Below are positions 32,905 through 41,261 of a stretch of DNA of 64,000 nucleotides, piece by piece. The notes under the pieces were generated by a model, which searched no databases, was not told where the DNA came from, and worked only from the letters and a program-made list of their open reading frames with translations. The translations under genes and the position numbers were made by a program. Source of the DNA: Anaerolineae bacterium (GTDB lineage: Bacteria > Chloroflexota > Anaerolineae > Aggregatilineales > Phototrophicaceae); NCBI GenBank assembly GCA_022822545.1, contig JAJEBE010000054.1:1-64000 (forward strand), read 5' to 3'. Positions within the stretch are counted from its first letter, which is position 1; the number at the start of each line of letters is the position of its first letter.

Positions 32905-32977
32905 GGCCCCTTCGTCTAGCGGCCTAGGATGCCACCCTTTCAAGGTGGAGACACGGGTTCGAGTCCCGTAGGGGCTA
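32905..32977 (+). tRNA. tRNA-Glu (anticodon TTC)
   Basis: A complete cloverleaf: acceptor GGCCCCT pairs with AGGGGCT, with G1-U72 as a wobble pair. The D-arm is GTCTAGCGGCCTAGGAC-like, the anticodon stem is CCACC/GGTGG with loop CTTTCAA, and the T-arm is CGGGTTCGAGTCCCG. The anticodon TTC is at 32939-32941. The CCA end is not encoded. Confidence 0.97.
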
Positions 32978-32987
32978 CAATGTATTC

Positions 32988-33020
32988 CCCCTCACAATAA
33001 GCGTGAGGGGTTTTCTTTTT
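32988..33020 (+). terminator. Rho-independent terminator after tRNA-Glu
   Basis: CCCCTCAC (32988-32995), a 7-base loop, GTGAGGGG (33003-33010), then TTTTCTTTTT. It is the clearest intrinsic terminator in the window. Confidence 0.9.
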
Positions 33021-33125
33021 GCGGCGTTCGGCTTCCAAGCACCTTGAAGGATTCGCGGATGCGGCGGCGCGTATTCTCGATTTTCTTCCTGGTTTCGATG
33101 GCGCGCTCCCGCAGGCCCGTCTAAA
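33003..33125 (-). pseudogene. Possible gene remnant downstream of tRNA-Glu
   Basis: On the minus strand a short frame with protein-like composition (LRERAIETRKKIENTRRRI, then a stop inside the terminator hairpin) begins just after an in-frame TAG. It reads like the C-terminal end of a basic helical protein whose body is missing. I cannot name a parent family. The rest of the spacer of about 590 bp holds only the small ORF at 33241 and promoter-like sequences. Confidence 0.25.
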
Positions 33126-33170
33126 GGCGGCAACGATTTAAGAGCAAGCGCTGTGGTCATGACCGAGTAT

Positions 33171-33199
33171 TTGACAGGCGGGTGCGGACTGGGTAAACT
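33171..33199 (+). promoter_or_regulatory. Near-consensus promoter upstream of transporter operon 1
   Basis: TTGACA (33171-33176), 17 bp, TAAACT (33194-33199). It lies 35 bp before the small ORF at 33241 and about 370 bp before the binding-protein gene. Confidence 0.5.
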
Positions 33200-33240
33200 C
33201 TTGACATACTTAGGATGCGAATTGATATCTTGATTGATGC

Positions 33241-33393
33241 ATGAGTAATTCAATGGTCAACCGGGCCGTTTACAAGAAGTTTCAACCTCACCAGCGGCAC
33301 ATGGCGTTTTCGATTGCCCACTATCCGTCGATGAAGCTGCTGCTTAATATATGTATGGAAACCAAGTACCCCGTCGACTGTCCTCTCCTATAG
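33241..33393 (+). CDS. Possible 50-residue ORF upstream of operon 1
   Basis: ATG at 33241 (or 33253) reads 50 codons to TAG at 33391-33393, giving a basic peptide starting MSNSMVNRAVYKKFQPHQRH. The good promoter at 33171 points to it, but no Shine-Dalgarno site is evident and I recognise no family. It may be a leader peptide of the sugar-transport operon, a decayed gene, or chance. Confidence 0.25.
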   Translation: MSNSMVNRAVYKKFQPHQRHMAFSIAHYPSMKLLLNICMETKYPVDCPLL

Positions 33394-33476
33394 CTTGAAC
33401 GGATTGCGTCGCTTCGTTCACGCCTCATTGAGACATATCTAACGCAGGTCTGTTCCGCATTTTCCGTTGGGAATGT

Positions 33477-33493
33477 CACTGACTGGTTCAGTG
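33477..33493. promoter_or_regulatory. Small inverted repeat before binding-protein gene 1
   Basis: CACTGA, CTGGT, TCAGTG: a perfect 6-bp dyad located 73 bp upstream of the ATG. It could be an operator or a leader hairpin. Confidence 0.3.
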
Positions 33494-33565
33494 TTCTCCG
33501 CCGAGCATCGTATGTTGGTGCTCACCATTTGCTTTGGAAGCGCATATTTTAAGAAAGGGTGCAAG

Positions 33566-34837
33566 ATGAAAAGGTTAAGTTTGGTAGTATTGCTGTTCGT
33601 TCTGCTGTCGTTGACCGCGACCGCGCAAGATTCAGTGACACTGACAATCTTGGTCGAGCAAGGTGGATTCTGGCTGCAGGAAGCGGCCGCAGCGCAGTTT
33701 GAGGAAGAGACGGGACATACGGTCGAATTCGTCAACGTTCCTTACGGCAGCGTATTTGATCGTTTGTCAGCTGAAATGGCGACCGGCGGCGCCGCTTTTG
33801 ATGTGGCGACGATTGATGTGGTGTGGATGTCCCACTTCGCCCCATTTGCCGAGCCGCTGGACGATCTGTTTACCGATGAGGTCATAGGCGACCTGTTCTC
33901 TTCCTTGGTCGCGGACGCGCAGATCGGCGGCACATACATCGGCATGCCGACCTGGGCAAACACGGAGATCATCTTCTACCGCAAGGACTTGTGGGAAGAC
34001 CCGGATGAAATGGCCGCCTTTGAAGCCGAGTATGGCTACCCGCTTGCGCCGCCGACGACCTGGCAAGAGTTCGATGATATGGCTACTTTCTTCACGCGCG
34101 ATAACGACGGCGATGGTGAAATCGATATGTACGGCACCGATGTCAAGGGCGGCGTTGCCGACTTTGAATGGATGATTGCCGTCTTGCAAGCTGGTTCGCC
34201 GGGCGTGGTGCTTGATGCCGATCACAATATCATCATCGACAATGAAGCGCATGTGGCCGGGCTGGAATACTATATCAGCCATCACTGCGATATGGATGTC
34301 GCGCCGCCAAATGTCAATGAAATCGATTGGGGTGTGGCGGAGAATCTCTTTTATCAGAGTCAGACGGCGATGTTCCGCTTCTGGGGGCATGCCTATCGTC
34401 TGACACGCGGCGATTCACCGATCGCGGATCTGGTTGGCGCCGCCCCGATGGTCGCTGGTCCGGGTGGCGTCGGCGCAATCCCCGGTCCCTGGTTCAATAT
34501 CGTGCCCAAGACTTCGGAGAACAAAGAACTTGCTTTGGAGTTAGTCCAGTACCTCTATGACAACAACGCATTGGGTATCGAAGCGCCCTTGGGTTTGGCG
34601 GCGCGCAAGTCAGCGTATGCGGAATATGCCGATGTCGAAGGGTTTGAGAACCTGAATCCTCTGCTTCAAACGCTGGATGGCCCGCAGACCATTGGCCGAC
34701 CGGCTGTCGCCGATTGGCAGCAGATTGCCGATGAGATTCTGGGACCAATTGGCACGGACGCCTTGAGTTGTGAAGAGGACCCGGCCGAGCTATTGGCTTG
34801 GGGCCGCGAGCAACTCGAAGCGATGGGATACGAGTAG
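33566..34837 (+). CDS. ABC sugar transporter substrate-binding protein (CUT1 type), system 1
   Basis: A 423-residue extracellular solute-binding protein family 1 member. The start at ATG 33566 follows AAAGGG and gives a clean Sec signal peptide (hydrophobic core VVLLFVLLSLTATA, cleavage near AQD). No lipobox Cys is present. The mature part shows the family fold: LTILVEQGGFWLQEAAAAQF, PYGSVFDRLSAEMATG, FDVATIDVVW and GIPTWANT-like GMPTWANTEIIFYRKDLWED. It delivers an oligosaccharide to the permeases encoded next. A strong hairpin separates it from the first permease gene. The substrate is unknown; the GH172-type enzyme in the same operon is the only hint. Confidence 0.9.
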   Translation: MKRLSLVVLLFVLLSLTATAQDSVTLTILVEQGGFWLQEAAAAQFEEETGHTVEFVNVPYGSVFDRLSAEMATGGAAFDVATIDVVWMSHFAPFAEPLDDLFTDEVIGDLFSSLVADAQIGGTYIGMPTWANTEIIFYRKDLWEDPDEMAAFEAEYGYPLAPPTTWQEFDDMATFFTRDNDGDGEIDMYGTDVKGGVADFEWMIAVLQAGSPGVVLDADHNIIIDNEAHVAGLEYYISHHCDMDVAPPNVNEIDWGVAENLFYQSQTAMFRFWGHAYRLTRGDSPIADLVGAAPMVAGPGGVGAIPGPWFNIVPKTSENKELALELVQYLYDNNALGIEAPLGLAARKSAYAEYADVEGFENLNPLLQTLDGPQTIGRPAVADWQQIADEILGPIGTDALSCEEDPAELLAWGREQLEAMGYE

Positions 34838-34843
34838 TCTGAG

Positions 34844-34878
34844 TTTAGAGGGGTTGTTTGGTTGGCAACCCCTCTAAA
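34844..34878 (+). terminator. Intercistronic hairpin after binding-protein gene 1
   Basis: TTTAGAGGGGTTG, a 9-base loop and CAACCCCTCTAAA form a perfect 13-bp stem, followed by AATGTC rather than a T-tract. It probably attenuates transcription or protects the upstream mRNA end, so the binding protein is made in excess over the permeases. Confidence 0.75.
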
Positions 34879-34901
34879 AATGTCATTCGACTGGTTGCGC
34901 G

Positions 34902-35792
34902 ATGACAATGACAGACAGGCGCTTTGTGGCGGTCCTGCTATTGCCGGCGGGTTTGTTCCTGACGGCATTTGTGGCATACCCGCTCTTTTTGCTCCTGCGC
35001 GACAGCTTCTACGAGGTCTCCATTTACGCTCCGACCGAAGGCGTGTTTGTGGGGCTGGACAACTATGCCAAGGCATTGACCTCGTCGCGTGTGCTTGAGT
35101 CGGCACAGCGGACGCTGAACTATACTCTGATTGCCTTGAGCGCCGAGTTCGTGCTGGGCTTTGGCGCGGCGCTGCTGTTCGACGCGTTGGGCAAGAGGTC
35201 TGAGGTCTTGCGGACCATATTCGCCTTTCCCTTGATGATTCCGCCGATCGTGGCGGGCTTGCTCTGGCGTTTCATGCTGATTGACAACATCGGCATCGTC
35301 AATCACTTGTTGGAGACATTTGGGTTCATTGCCGATTCGAGCGATATTAGCTGGCTCGGCGATCGGGATCTGGTTCTGTTTTCGGTGGCGCTGCCGAATA
35401 TCTGGTTGACGACTTCCTTTGTGGCCTTGGTGCTGTATACCGGTCTGCAAAATATCCCGGCGGAGTTGATCGAAGCGGCGAAGATAGACGGGGCGAGCGC
35501 CTGGCAACGTTTCCGGCGCGTTTCCGTGCCCTTGCTGCGTCCGGTGATCGCGGTCGTGCTCATCATCCGCGGCATTGATGCGGCGCGCGCCTTCGATATG
35601 ATCTGGATTCAGACGGAGGGCGGTCCCCGTTTTGCCTCGGAGATCCTCAGTATTCATATCTATCGCAACATGATCCGTTATGGCAATGTCGGTGAAGCAT
35701 CGGCGATAGCGACATTGTTCATGTTCAGTATGGTGATTATCAGCGCGATCGTATTTTTCTCGATCTGGGGCCGGGGGACTTCACAGTCGTGA
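34902..35792 (+). CDS. ABC sugar permease, MalF-type, system 1
   Basis: A 296-residue inner-membrane protein with six hydrophobic segments, starting VAVLLLPAGLFLTAFVAYPL. The cytoplasmic EAA loop that docks the ATPase is EAAKIDGASAWQRFRRVSVP (about 193-212). It pairs with the permease encoded 19 bp downstream. The length is typical of CUT1 MalF/UgpA-type subunits without the extended periplasmic loop. Confidence 0.93.
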   Translation: MTMTDRRFVAVLLLPAGLFLTAFVAYPLFLLLRDSFYEVSIYAPTEGVFVGLDNYAKALTSSRVLESAQRTLNYTLIALSAEFVLGFGAALLFDALGKRSEVLRTIFAFPLMIPPIVAGLLWRFMLIDNIGIVNHLLETFGFIADSSDISWLGDRDLVLFSVALPNIWLTTSFVALVLYTGLQNIPAELIEAAKIDGASAWQRFRRVSVPLLRPVIAVVLIIRGIDAARAFDMIWIQTEGGPRFASEILSIHIYRNMIRYGNVGEASAIATLFMFSMVIISAIVFFSIWGRGTSQS

Positions 35793-35811
35793 CCGGCGGA
35801 AGATAAAGCGT

Positions 35812-36639
35812 GTGAAGGCATCGCTGTTGGAACGGGCCACATTGTTCGCATTGGTGACGATAATCGTCGTCGTATATGTATTCCCTTACGCCTTTCTAGT
35901 ATCTACATCGCTCAAGCCGCCGGCCGATGCCCTGGCAATCCCGCCGACGATCTTGCCGCAACGGATCAGCCTGGAAAACTATAGGAATATCGCCACATTT
36001 CCATCCGTGCGGCAGTCTTTCGGAAACAGCTTGACAATCGCGCTCTTGAGCACGCTGATTACCATTAGCCTGGCGGTGCCGGCGGCGTACGCGGTCGCGC
36101 GTTTCGCCAGCTTGGCGGGCAAGATTTTCTTGATCGCGGTATTAATCACGAGGCTGATTCCACCGGTCTCGGTTGGCATACCGTTATTCGCGATTATGCG
36201 GTCGCTCGACTTGACGGATACGCATATCGGCGTTGCGCTGGCGCATTCGACTATAAGTGTTCCTTTGGCGATTTGGCTGCTGGCGAGCTTCATGGAAGGC
36301 ATCCCGCATGAATTGGAGGAGGCGGCGCGAGTTGACGGCTGCTCACGGTTTGGCGCTCTGTTTCGAATCATTATCCCGGTGGCGGCTGGCGGCATCGCGG
36401 TGACTTCTGTGTTCGTCTTCCTGGCGTCCTGGAATGAGTTTTTGTTTGCGTTGTTGTTATCATCCACCAGCGTGAAAACTGCGCCGATCGCCATTGCGGA
36501 GTTCCGGACGCAATATGGCATTCAGTGGGGAACCATGACCTCGCTCTCGGTACTCTTCTCATTTCCAGTTATTATCTTCTCGCTGCTGATGCAGAAACGA
36601 ATTGTAGCCGGCATGACGATGGGCGCTGTTAAAGGTTAA
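35812..36639 (+). CDS. ABC sugar permease, MalG-type, system 1
   Basis: A 275-residue permease with GTG start. It has six hydrophobic segments and the EAA loop EEAARVDGCSRFGALFRIII (about 168-187), ending with the MalG-like tail VAGMTMGAVKG. It follows the MalF-type gene by 19 bp and precedes the GH172-type gene by about 50 bp, so all four genes form one operon. No ATPase gene is present. Confidence 0.93.
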   Translation: MKASLLERATLFALVTIIVVVYVFPYAFLVSTSLKPPADALAIPPTILPQRISLENYRNIATFPSVRQSFGNSLTIALLSTLITISLAVPAAYAVARFASLAGKIFLIAVLITRLIPPVSVGIPLFAIMRSLDLTDTHIGVALAHSTISVPLAIWLLASFMEGIPHELEEAARVDGCSRFGALFRIIIPVAAGGIAVTSVFVFLASWNEFLFALLLSSTSVKTAPIAIAEFRTQYGIQWGTMTSLSVLFSFPVIIFSLLMQKRIVAGMTMGAVKG

Positions 36640-36691
36640 TCGTCGAAAGCAAAGCCGGTAAATGTCTGATGGACCAAGGAGTGAACTGAAA

Positions 36692-37813
36692 ATGAATGTC
36701 TGGCAGCCGAACAGTCCGCTGGGTGGATTACCGTTTATCAAGCGAGCGCGGTCACTGCGATCGTCAAGTTACGATATCACCGGAGGCAATCGAGATTTCA
36801 AGGTGGTGGCGCCGGGCGAAACGCAGGTCATGGCGGACATAGAAGGCTGCGGCACGGTCAAGCATATATGGATGACCACGCGCTGCTACGCGCCGCAATA
36901 CATGCGCAAGTTGGTGATCGAGATGTATTGGGACGGCGAAGAGAATCCCAGTGTAAGAGCGCCCTACGGCGATTTTTTCGGCATCGGCCATGCAACCGGC
37001 AAGCACTATGTGTCATTGCCAGTGAGTATGACCTTTGGGGAACGGCGCGGTCCCAAGGGGCCATTCTCGCCGGCGATGAATTGGTATTTCCCCATGCCCT
37101 TCGGCGAACACGCCAAGATTCAGATTATCAATGAGAGCGAAGAGCCGATCGCCAATCTCTTCTATTATGTTGATTATGAACTGTACGATGAAACGCCGCC
37201 CGATGATCTCGGCTACTTTCATGCGACCTGGAATCAGGAGAACCCGACCCAAGCGGTAGCGCAGCCCTCCGATGAAGAAAATCCCGCGCCTTGGGATCTG
37301 CCCGGCATCAATCTCACGGGCGATGACAACTATGTTATTCTCGATGCGGTCGGCACCGGTCATTTTGTGGGCTGTCTGTTGAATATCGACAACTTCAACG
37401 CGTCCAATCAAGTCTTCACCTGGCCGGGTGAGGGTGATGACATGTTCTTCGTCGATGGAGAGGCCTTTCCGCCTTCGCTGCACGGGACCGGCACGGAAGA
37501 CTATTTCGGTTGCGCCTGGGGTTTCCCGAGCGGGGAGTATGCCGGGCCCTACCACGGCATATCGCTGGGCAGCGATGTGCAGGAGCACTTTGGCAAGTGG
37601 AGCTTGTATCGCTGGCATATCGAAGATCCGATTCGATTCACCAAGTCGCTGCGCTTTTCGATCGAGCACGGACACGCAAACGACCAGAGCAACGAATATT
37701 CCAGCGTCGCCTACTGGTATCAGTTGGAGCCGCATAAGCCCCTGCCGTCCTTGCCGCCGGTGGAAGCTCGATTGCCGCGGCGTTGGCCCGAGCATGGCTT
37801 GTGGGATCGGTAG
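36692..37813 (+). CDS. DUF2961 / glycoside hydrolase family 172-type protein
   Basis: The 373-residue protein matches DUF2961, now GH172, whose characterised members act on fructofuranosides or arabinofuranosides and form trimers or larger oligomers. Recognisable stretches are IEGCGTVKHIWMTT, APYGDFFGIGHATGKHY, MNWYFPMPFGEHAKIQI and the active-site region HGTGTEDYFGCAWGFPSGEY, whose Glu is a candidate catalytic residue. No signal peptide is visible, so it should act in the cytoplasm on sugar imported by system 1. The ATG at 36692 is preferred over 36662 because AAGGAG lies at 36676-36681. Confidence 0.85.
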   Translation: MNVWQPNSPLGGLPFIKRARSLRSSSYDITGGNRDFKVVAPGETQVMADIEGCGTVKHIWMTTRCYAPQYMRKLVIEMYWDGEENPSVRAPYGDFFGIGHATGKHYVSLPVSMTFGERRGPKGPFSPAMNWYFPMPFGEHAKIQIINESEEPIANLFYYVDYELYDETPPDDLGYFHATWNQENPTQAVAQPSDEENPAPWDLPGINLTGDDNYVILDAVGTGHFVGCLLNIDNFNASNQVFTWPGEGDDMFFVDGEAFPPSLHGTGTEDYFGCAWGFPSGEYAGPYHGISLGSDVQEHFGKWSLYRWHIEDPIRFTKSLRFSIEHGHANDQSNEYSSVAYWYQLEPHKPLPSLPPVEARLPRRWPEHGLWDR

Positions 37814-37830
37814 ACGGGACTTGTTGTCGT

Positions 37831-37842
37831 AATTGATCAATT
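37831..37842. repeat. Perfect 12-bp palindrome AATTGATCAATT
   Basis: It lies between the GH172-type stop and the promoter of operon 2. It may be a regulatory site; the function is unknown. Confidence 0.3.
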
Positions 37843-37871
37843 CGCGTTCTCCCGCAGGTCCGTCAGTTTTC

Positions 37872-37899
37872 TTGACAGGATTGCACTGCGGGATATACT
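37872..37899 (+). promoter_or_regulatory. Strong promoter of transporter operon 2
   Basis: TTGACA (37872-37877), 16 bp, TATACT (37894-37899). The start near 37906 gives a leader of about 95 bases. Confidence 0.7.
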
Positions 37900-37913
37900 C
37901 GGTTGCGGTGCAA
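37881..37913. promoter_or_regulatory. Putative operator dyad across the operon 2 promoter
   Basis: TTGCACTGC (37881-37889) and GCGGTGCAA (37905-37913) are inverted half-sites matching at 8 of 9 bases and centred on the -10 box. A bound repressor would block polymerase. Confidence 0.45.
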
Positions 37914-38000
37914 GGTGAGAGGAGGCAGGCGGATTAGAGAAATCTGTAGTACCTCATAATTTGAGTGCCGACCGAGAAGAAATATGCGAAGGAGTAGGAA

Positions 38001-39323
38001 ATGATGTTTAAGATGAGATTTTTCACTACTGTTTTGTTAGCGCTTCTGCTTGCGCTTATGGCTGGCGCGACTGCGGCGCAAGACAGCACGGTTACGATAT
38101 GGGCGGGAGACGATGACACCGGCGCCTGCTGGTCGAGCCTGCTGGTAGATACTTTCCCGCGCGAGGACATCACGATTGAGGTTGTCTTGCAGCCGGGGAC
38201 GAATCTGGTCGATACACAGCGTACCGCCTTGCAGGGTGGCGCCGGACCGGATATCACGTTCTCTCATGGTCCCGCCTTTATGCTTGAATTGGCCAGCGCT
38301 GGTTTGCTGCTGAATCTTGATGTCTACGCCGATGAATACAATTGGGGCGAGCGATTCGCGCCCTGGGCGCTTGATCTTGGCCGGGTCGAGGGATCCCTAT
38401 ACAGTCTCTCGGAAGAACTCGAGACGGTGATCATGTATTACAACAAGACCGTCTTCGAGGAACAAGGCTGGGAGATTCCCACGACGATGGATGAGTTGTA
38501 CGCCTTGGCCGATGCCATTCGCGAAGCCGGCCTGGATGTGATGGGTCCGGCATTCGGCGAATGCGCGCCTTGTGTCGAGTGGGCGGTCAGCGTTTTCCTA
38601 AGTCACCATGCTGGCCCGGACAAAGTCTACGAGGCCTTGACCGGTCAACGGCCCTGGACCGACGAAGCTTTCGTCGCGGCGATCACCGACTTGAAGGACA
38701 TTGTGCAGGACGGCTGGTTCATGGGTAGCCTGGACCTCTTCTTCTCGGACACCTTCGATTCGGCTCACGCGCTGTTTGGCGTAGGTGAAATCGCCATGAG
38801 CTTCGAAGGCACCTGGATGCTTGACAACTATCAGCGGGACTTTTTCGGTGAACCGGCGGGCAACGATAACGAATGGGATTGGTTCTCCTTCCCGACGACA
38901 TTCACCGAAGATCAGTTCTTCATCATCGGCGTTGGTTCAAGCTGGGGCATCAGTTCCGCCACGCCGAATCCGGACGAAGCGGCTGCTGTGCTCGACCATT
39001 ACTACAGCACAGGCTTTCAGGCGCAGATGTTTGAGCAGTGCGGCGTGGCGCCGGCGCCCTTGATCTATGAAGGCGATGTCTTCGCCAATTCTGATCCACG
39101 GGAAGCGCGCTTGTACGAAGAATTTGGACAGGCGTCGGCCAAGGGCAATGTCGGTTACACGAGTTGGAGCTTCTGGCCCGCGCGTACGAACGTCTGGCTC
39201 TGGGAGCAGATCGTGCGCGTCTATGATGATCAGCTTTCGGTGGAAGATTACCTCGCCGGCATGCAGTCGGAATTTGAAGAGGAATTCGCCGACGGATTGA
39301 TTCCGCCGATTCCCGCGCGCTAG
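38001..39323 (+). CDS. ABC sugar transporter substrate-binding protein, system 2
   Basis: A 440-residue family 1 binding protein with a Sec signal peptide (hydrophobic core FFTTVLLALLLALMAGATA, cleavage near AAQD) and no lipobox. Family stretches are TVTIWAGDDDTGACWSSLLV, GAGPDITFSHGPAFMLELAS, YSLSEELETVIMYYNKTVFE and MSFEGTWMLDNY. AAGGAG precedes the ATG at 38001. Four Cys in the mature chain, including ECAPC, might form disulfides. It heads a binding-protein/permease/permease operon behind a strong promoter. The substrate is unknown. Confidence 0.92.
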   Translation: MMFKMRFFTTVLLALLLALMAGATAAQDSTVTIWAGDDDTGACWSSLLVDTFPREDITIEVVLQPGTNLVDTQRTALQGGAGPDITFSHGPAFMLELASAGLLLNLDVYADEYNWGERFAPWALDLGRVEGSLYSLSEELETVIMYYNKTVFEEQGWEIPTTMDELYALADAIREAGLDVMGPAFGECAPCVEWAVSVFLSHHAGPDKVYEALTGQRPWTDEAFVAAITDLKDIVQDGWFMGSLDLFFSDTFDSAHALFGVGEIAMSFEGTWMLDNYQRDFFGEPAGNDNEWDWFSFPTTFTEDQFFIIGVGSSWGISSATPNPDEAAAVLDHYYSTGFQAQMFEQCGVAPAPLIYEGDVFANSDPREARLYEEFGQASAKGNVGYTSWSFWPARTNVWLWEQIVRVYDDQLSVEDYLAGMQSEFEEEFADGLIPPIPAR

Positions 39324-39337
39324 TGTATTGATATTCC

Positions 39338-39368
39338 GGTGTTCCAGCCTGTACTGTGCTGGGACACC
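39338..39368 (+). terminator. Intercistronic hairpin after binding-protein gene 2
   Basis: GGTGTTCCAGC, a 9-base loop and GCTGGGACACC form an 11-bp stem with one T-G pair, followed by ACATTTTGATG. It is placed like the hairpin of system 1. Confidence 0.65.
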
Positions 39369-39453
39369 ACATTTTGATGCTTGCGGCCAGGAGGCATAGG
39401 CTCTTGGCCAATTCTCTTCTGGCGGGAGAAAGCCACTCAAGCGCAGGTAAGAT

Positions 39454-40410
39454 ATGGCAGGCAAATCAATTACTCGATCTGAAGGACAGTTCGCGGCTGG
39501 TTCGGATATTCCGAGCAAGCCTAAGCGCCGACGCCGAGAATATTGGACACGCTACCGGATCATGCGTTATGTCGTGGTGCCTTGGCTGTTCTTGATTCCG
39601 ATTCTGGCGCTGCATGCTTTTGTGGTTGTGTTTCCGGCGGCGCAAGGCGTCTTTTACTCATTCACGGATTGGCGCGGCATTGGCGAGGCGGAGTACATCG
39701 GACTGCGGAACTTCGAGGAAATGTTATTCGAGGATCAGAGCTACCGCGACGCTTTGTGGCGGAATATCCAGTGGATGCTGTTTTTTGTGACGGTTCCCTT
39801 TGCGTTCGCGCTCTTCGGCTCAAGCTTGTTGGCGAAGGTCCGGCGCGGCGCCATGTTTTATCGAACGGCGCTATTCATGCCCTTCATCTTGCCCAGCATC
39901 GTGACAGCGACAATATGGCGTTATCTTTACAATCCGCGCTTCGGTTTGCCGACGCTGGTCGGCTATGAGAAGGCATTGCTGGGCCAATCCGACACGGCGC
40001 TTTGGTCCATCGCTTTCGCTGACAACTGGCATTTCTGGGGCTTCTTGATGGTGTTGTTTTTGACGGCGATGCAGGGTATCCCGCCGGTGCTTTATGACGC
40101 GGCCAAAGTCGACGGCGCCAATCGCTGGCAGGAGTTTTGGCATGTGACATTGCCCGGTATTCGGCCCGTTGTGTTGTTCATGCTGATGATGGTGATGATT
40201 TGGGCTTTTCTCGTTTTCGACTATATTTTCATATTGACTGGAGGGGGCCCGGCCGGGGCGACAGAAGTGTTGGGCATAGACATCTACAAGAATGCTTTCC
40301 AGCGATTTGAAGCCGGTTACGCGGCGGCGCAGGGCATCTCGATCAGCATATTCGCCGGCTTAATCGTGAGCGCCTTTGCCTTCTTGCGCAAGAGAGGCTG
40401 GGAGATATGA
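39454..40410 (+). CDS. ABC sugar permease, MalF-type, system 2
   Basis: A 318-residue permease. A basic N-terminal tail of about 38 residues (PKRRRREYWTRYRIMR) precedes six hydrophobic segments beginning VVPWLFLIPILALHAFVVVF. The EAA loop is YDAAKVDGANRWQEFWHVTL (about 212-231). The stop overlaps the next permease start (ATGA). The start at 39454 is the first good ATG, and no strong Shine-Dalgarno site is seen. Confidence 0.92.
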   Translation: MAGKSITRSEGQFAAGSDIPSKPKRRRREYWTRYRIMRYVVVPWLFLIPILALHAFVVVFPAAQGVFYSFTDWRGIGEAEYIGLRNFEEMLFEDQSYRDALWRNIQWMLFFVTVPFAFALFGSSLLAKVRRGAMFYRTALFMPFILPSIVTATIWRYLYNPRFGLPTLVGYEKALLGQSDTALWSIAFADNWHFWGFLMVLFLTAMQGIPPVLYDAAKVDGANRWQEFWHVTLPGIRPVVLFMLMMVMIWAFLVFDYIFILTGGGPAGATEVLGIDIYKNAFQRFEAGYAAAQGISISIFAGLIVSAFAFLRKRGWEI

Positions 40411-41261
40411 GAGCGAGGCCGGAGTTCTTCCTGTTTAAGAAGCAGCGCGAGAGCCGCGCATTCAACCATGTTTTCCTCTCCATACTGGTCGTATTTTCTT
40501 TGGGACCGGTGGTTGTGCTGGCCATGAATTCGGTCAAGTCGAATTCGGAGCTGGGCTTGAATCCGCTGGGTTTTCCGCAGGAAATTCGGCTGGAGAATTT
40601 CGGCAATGCCTGGGAACGAGGAGAATTTGAACGGACCGCGAAGAACAGCGTGATCTATGTCGTTGGCACGGTGGCGGCCGAACTGATCCTGGGTGGATTA
40701 GCGGCTTATAGCTTGGCGCGGAAGAATCCGCCGGGCGCGAATTTCGTTATGATATACCTGCTTGTCGCGTCGACCGTGCCAATTTGGCTTTACCTGGTGC
40801 CTTTGTTTTTTCTGTGGCGGCAGTTGGGTCTGCTGAATACCTATCATGGACTGATTCTGATATATACGGCTTTGAACGCCCCCTTCTCGATATTCTTGCT
40901 GCGCTCGTATCTGATCGGCTTGCCGGTGGAATTGGAGGACGCGGCGCGCGTCGATGGCGCGAATGAACTGCAGGTCCTGCTTCGCATCATCGTGCCTCTG
41001 GCCTGGCCCGGGTTCTTGACGGTGGGTCTGGTCGTCGGCCTGGGGATCTGGAGCGAGTTCCAGGTCGCGCTGATATTCGTTCACAAACCGGATATGTTTC
41101 CGATTACAACGAGCTACTTCAAGTTTACCGATCGTTTCGGGCGTGATTGGGCGATGACCAGCGCCGGCGCCTTTATGATGATCGCGCCGGTTCTAATTTT
41201 GTTCCTGGCGCTTCAACGACGATTCGTCGAAGGCTTGACAGAGGGCGGCATCAAGTTCTAG
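40407..41261 (+). CDS. ABC sugar permease, MalG-type, system 2
   Basis: A 284-residue permease with six hydrophobic segments and the EAA loop EDAARVDGANELQVLLRIIV (about 176-195), ending FVEGLTEGGIKF. It is translationally coupled to the MalF-type gene by ATGA. Its 3' end overlaps the convergent MDR dehydrogenase gene by 11 bp. No hydrolase or ATPase is associated with this operon. Confidence 0.93.
   Translation: MRARPEFFLFKKQRESRAFNHVFLSILVVFSLGPVVVLAMNSVKSNSELGLNPLGFPQEIRLENFGNAWERGEFERTAKNSVIYVVGTVAAELILGGLAAYSLARKNPPGANFVMIYLLVASTVPIWLYLVPLFFLWRQLGLLNTYHGLILIYTALNAPFSIFLLRSYLIGLPVELEDAARVDGANELQVLLRIIVPLAWPGFLTVGLVVGLGIWSEFQVALIFVHKPDMFPITTSYFKFTDRFGRDWAMTSAGAFMMIAPVLILFLALQRRFVEGLTEGGIKF

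Noticed and set aside
34844..34878. Rho-independent terminator ending the binding-protein transcript.
   Set aside because: The stem is strong but there is no T-tract and the permease gene follows at once without another promoter, so an attenuating or mRNA-protecting hairpin is more likely.
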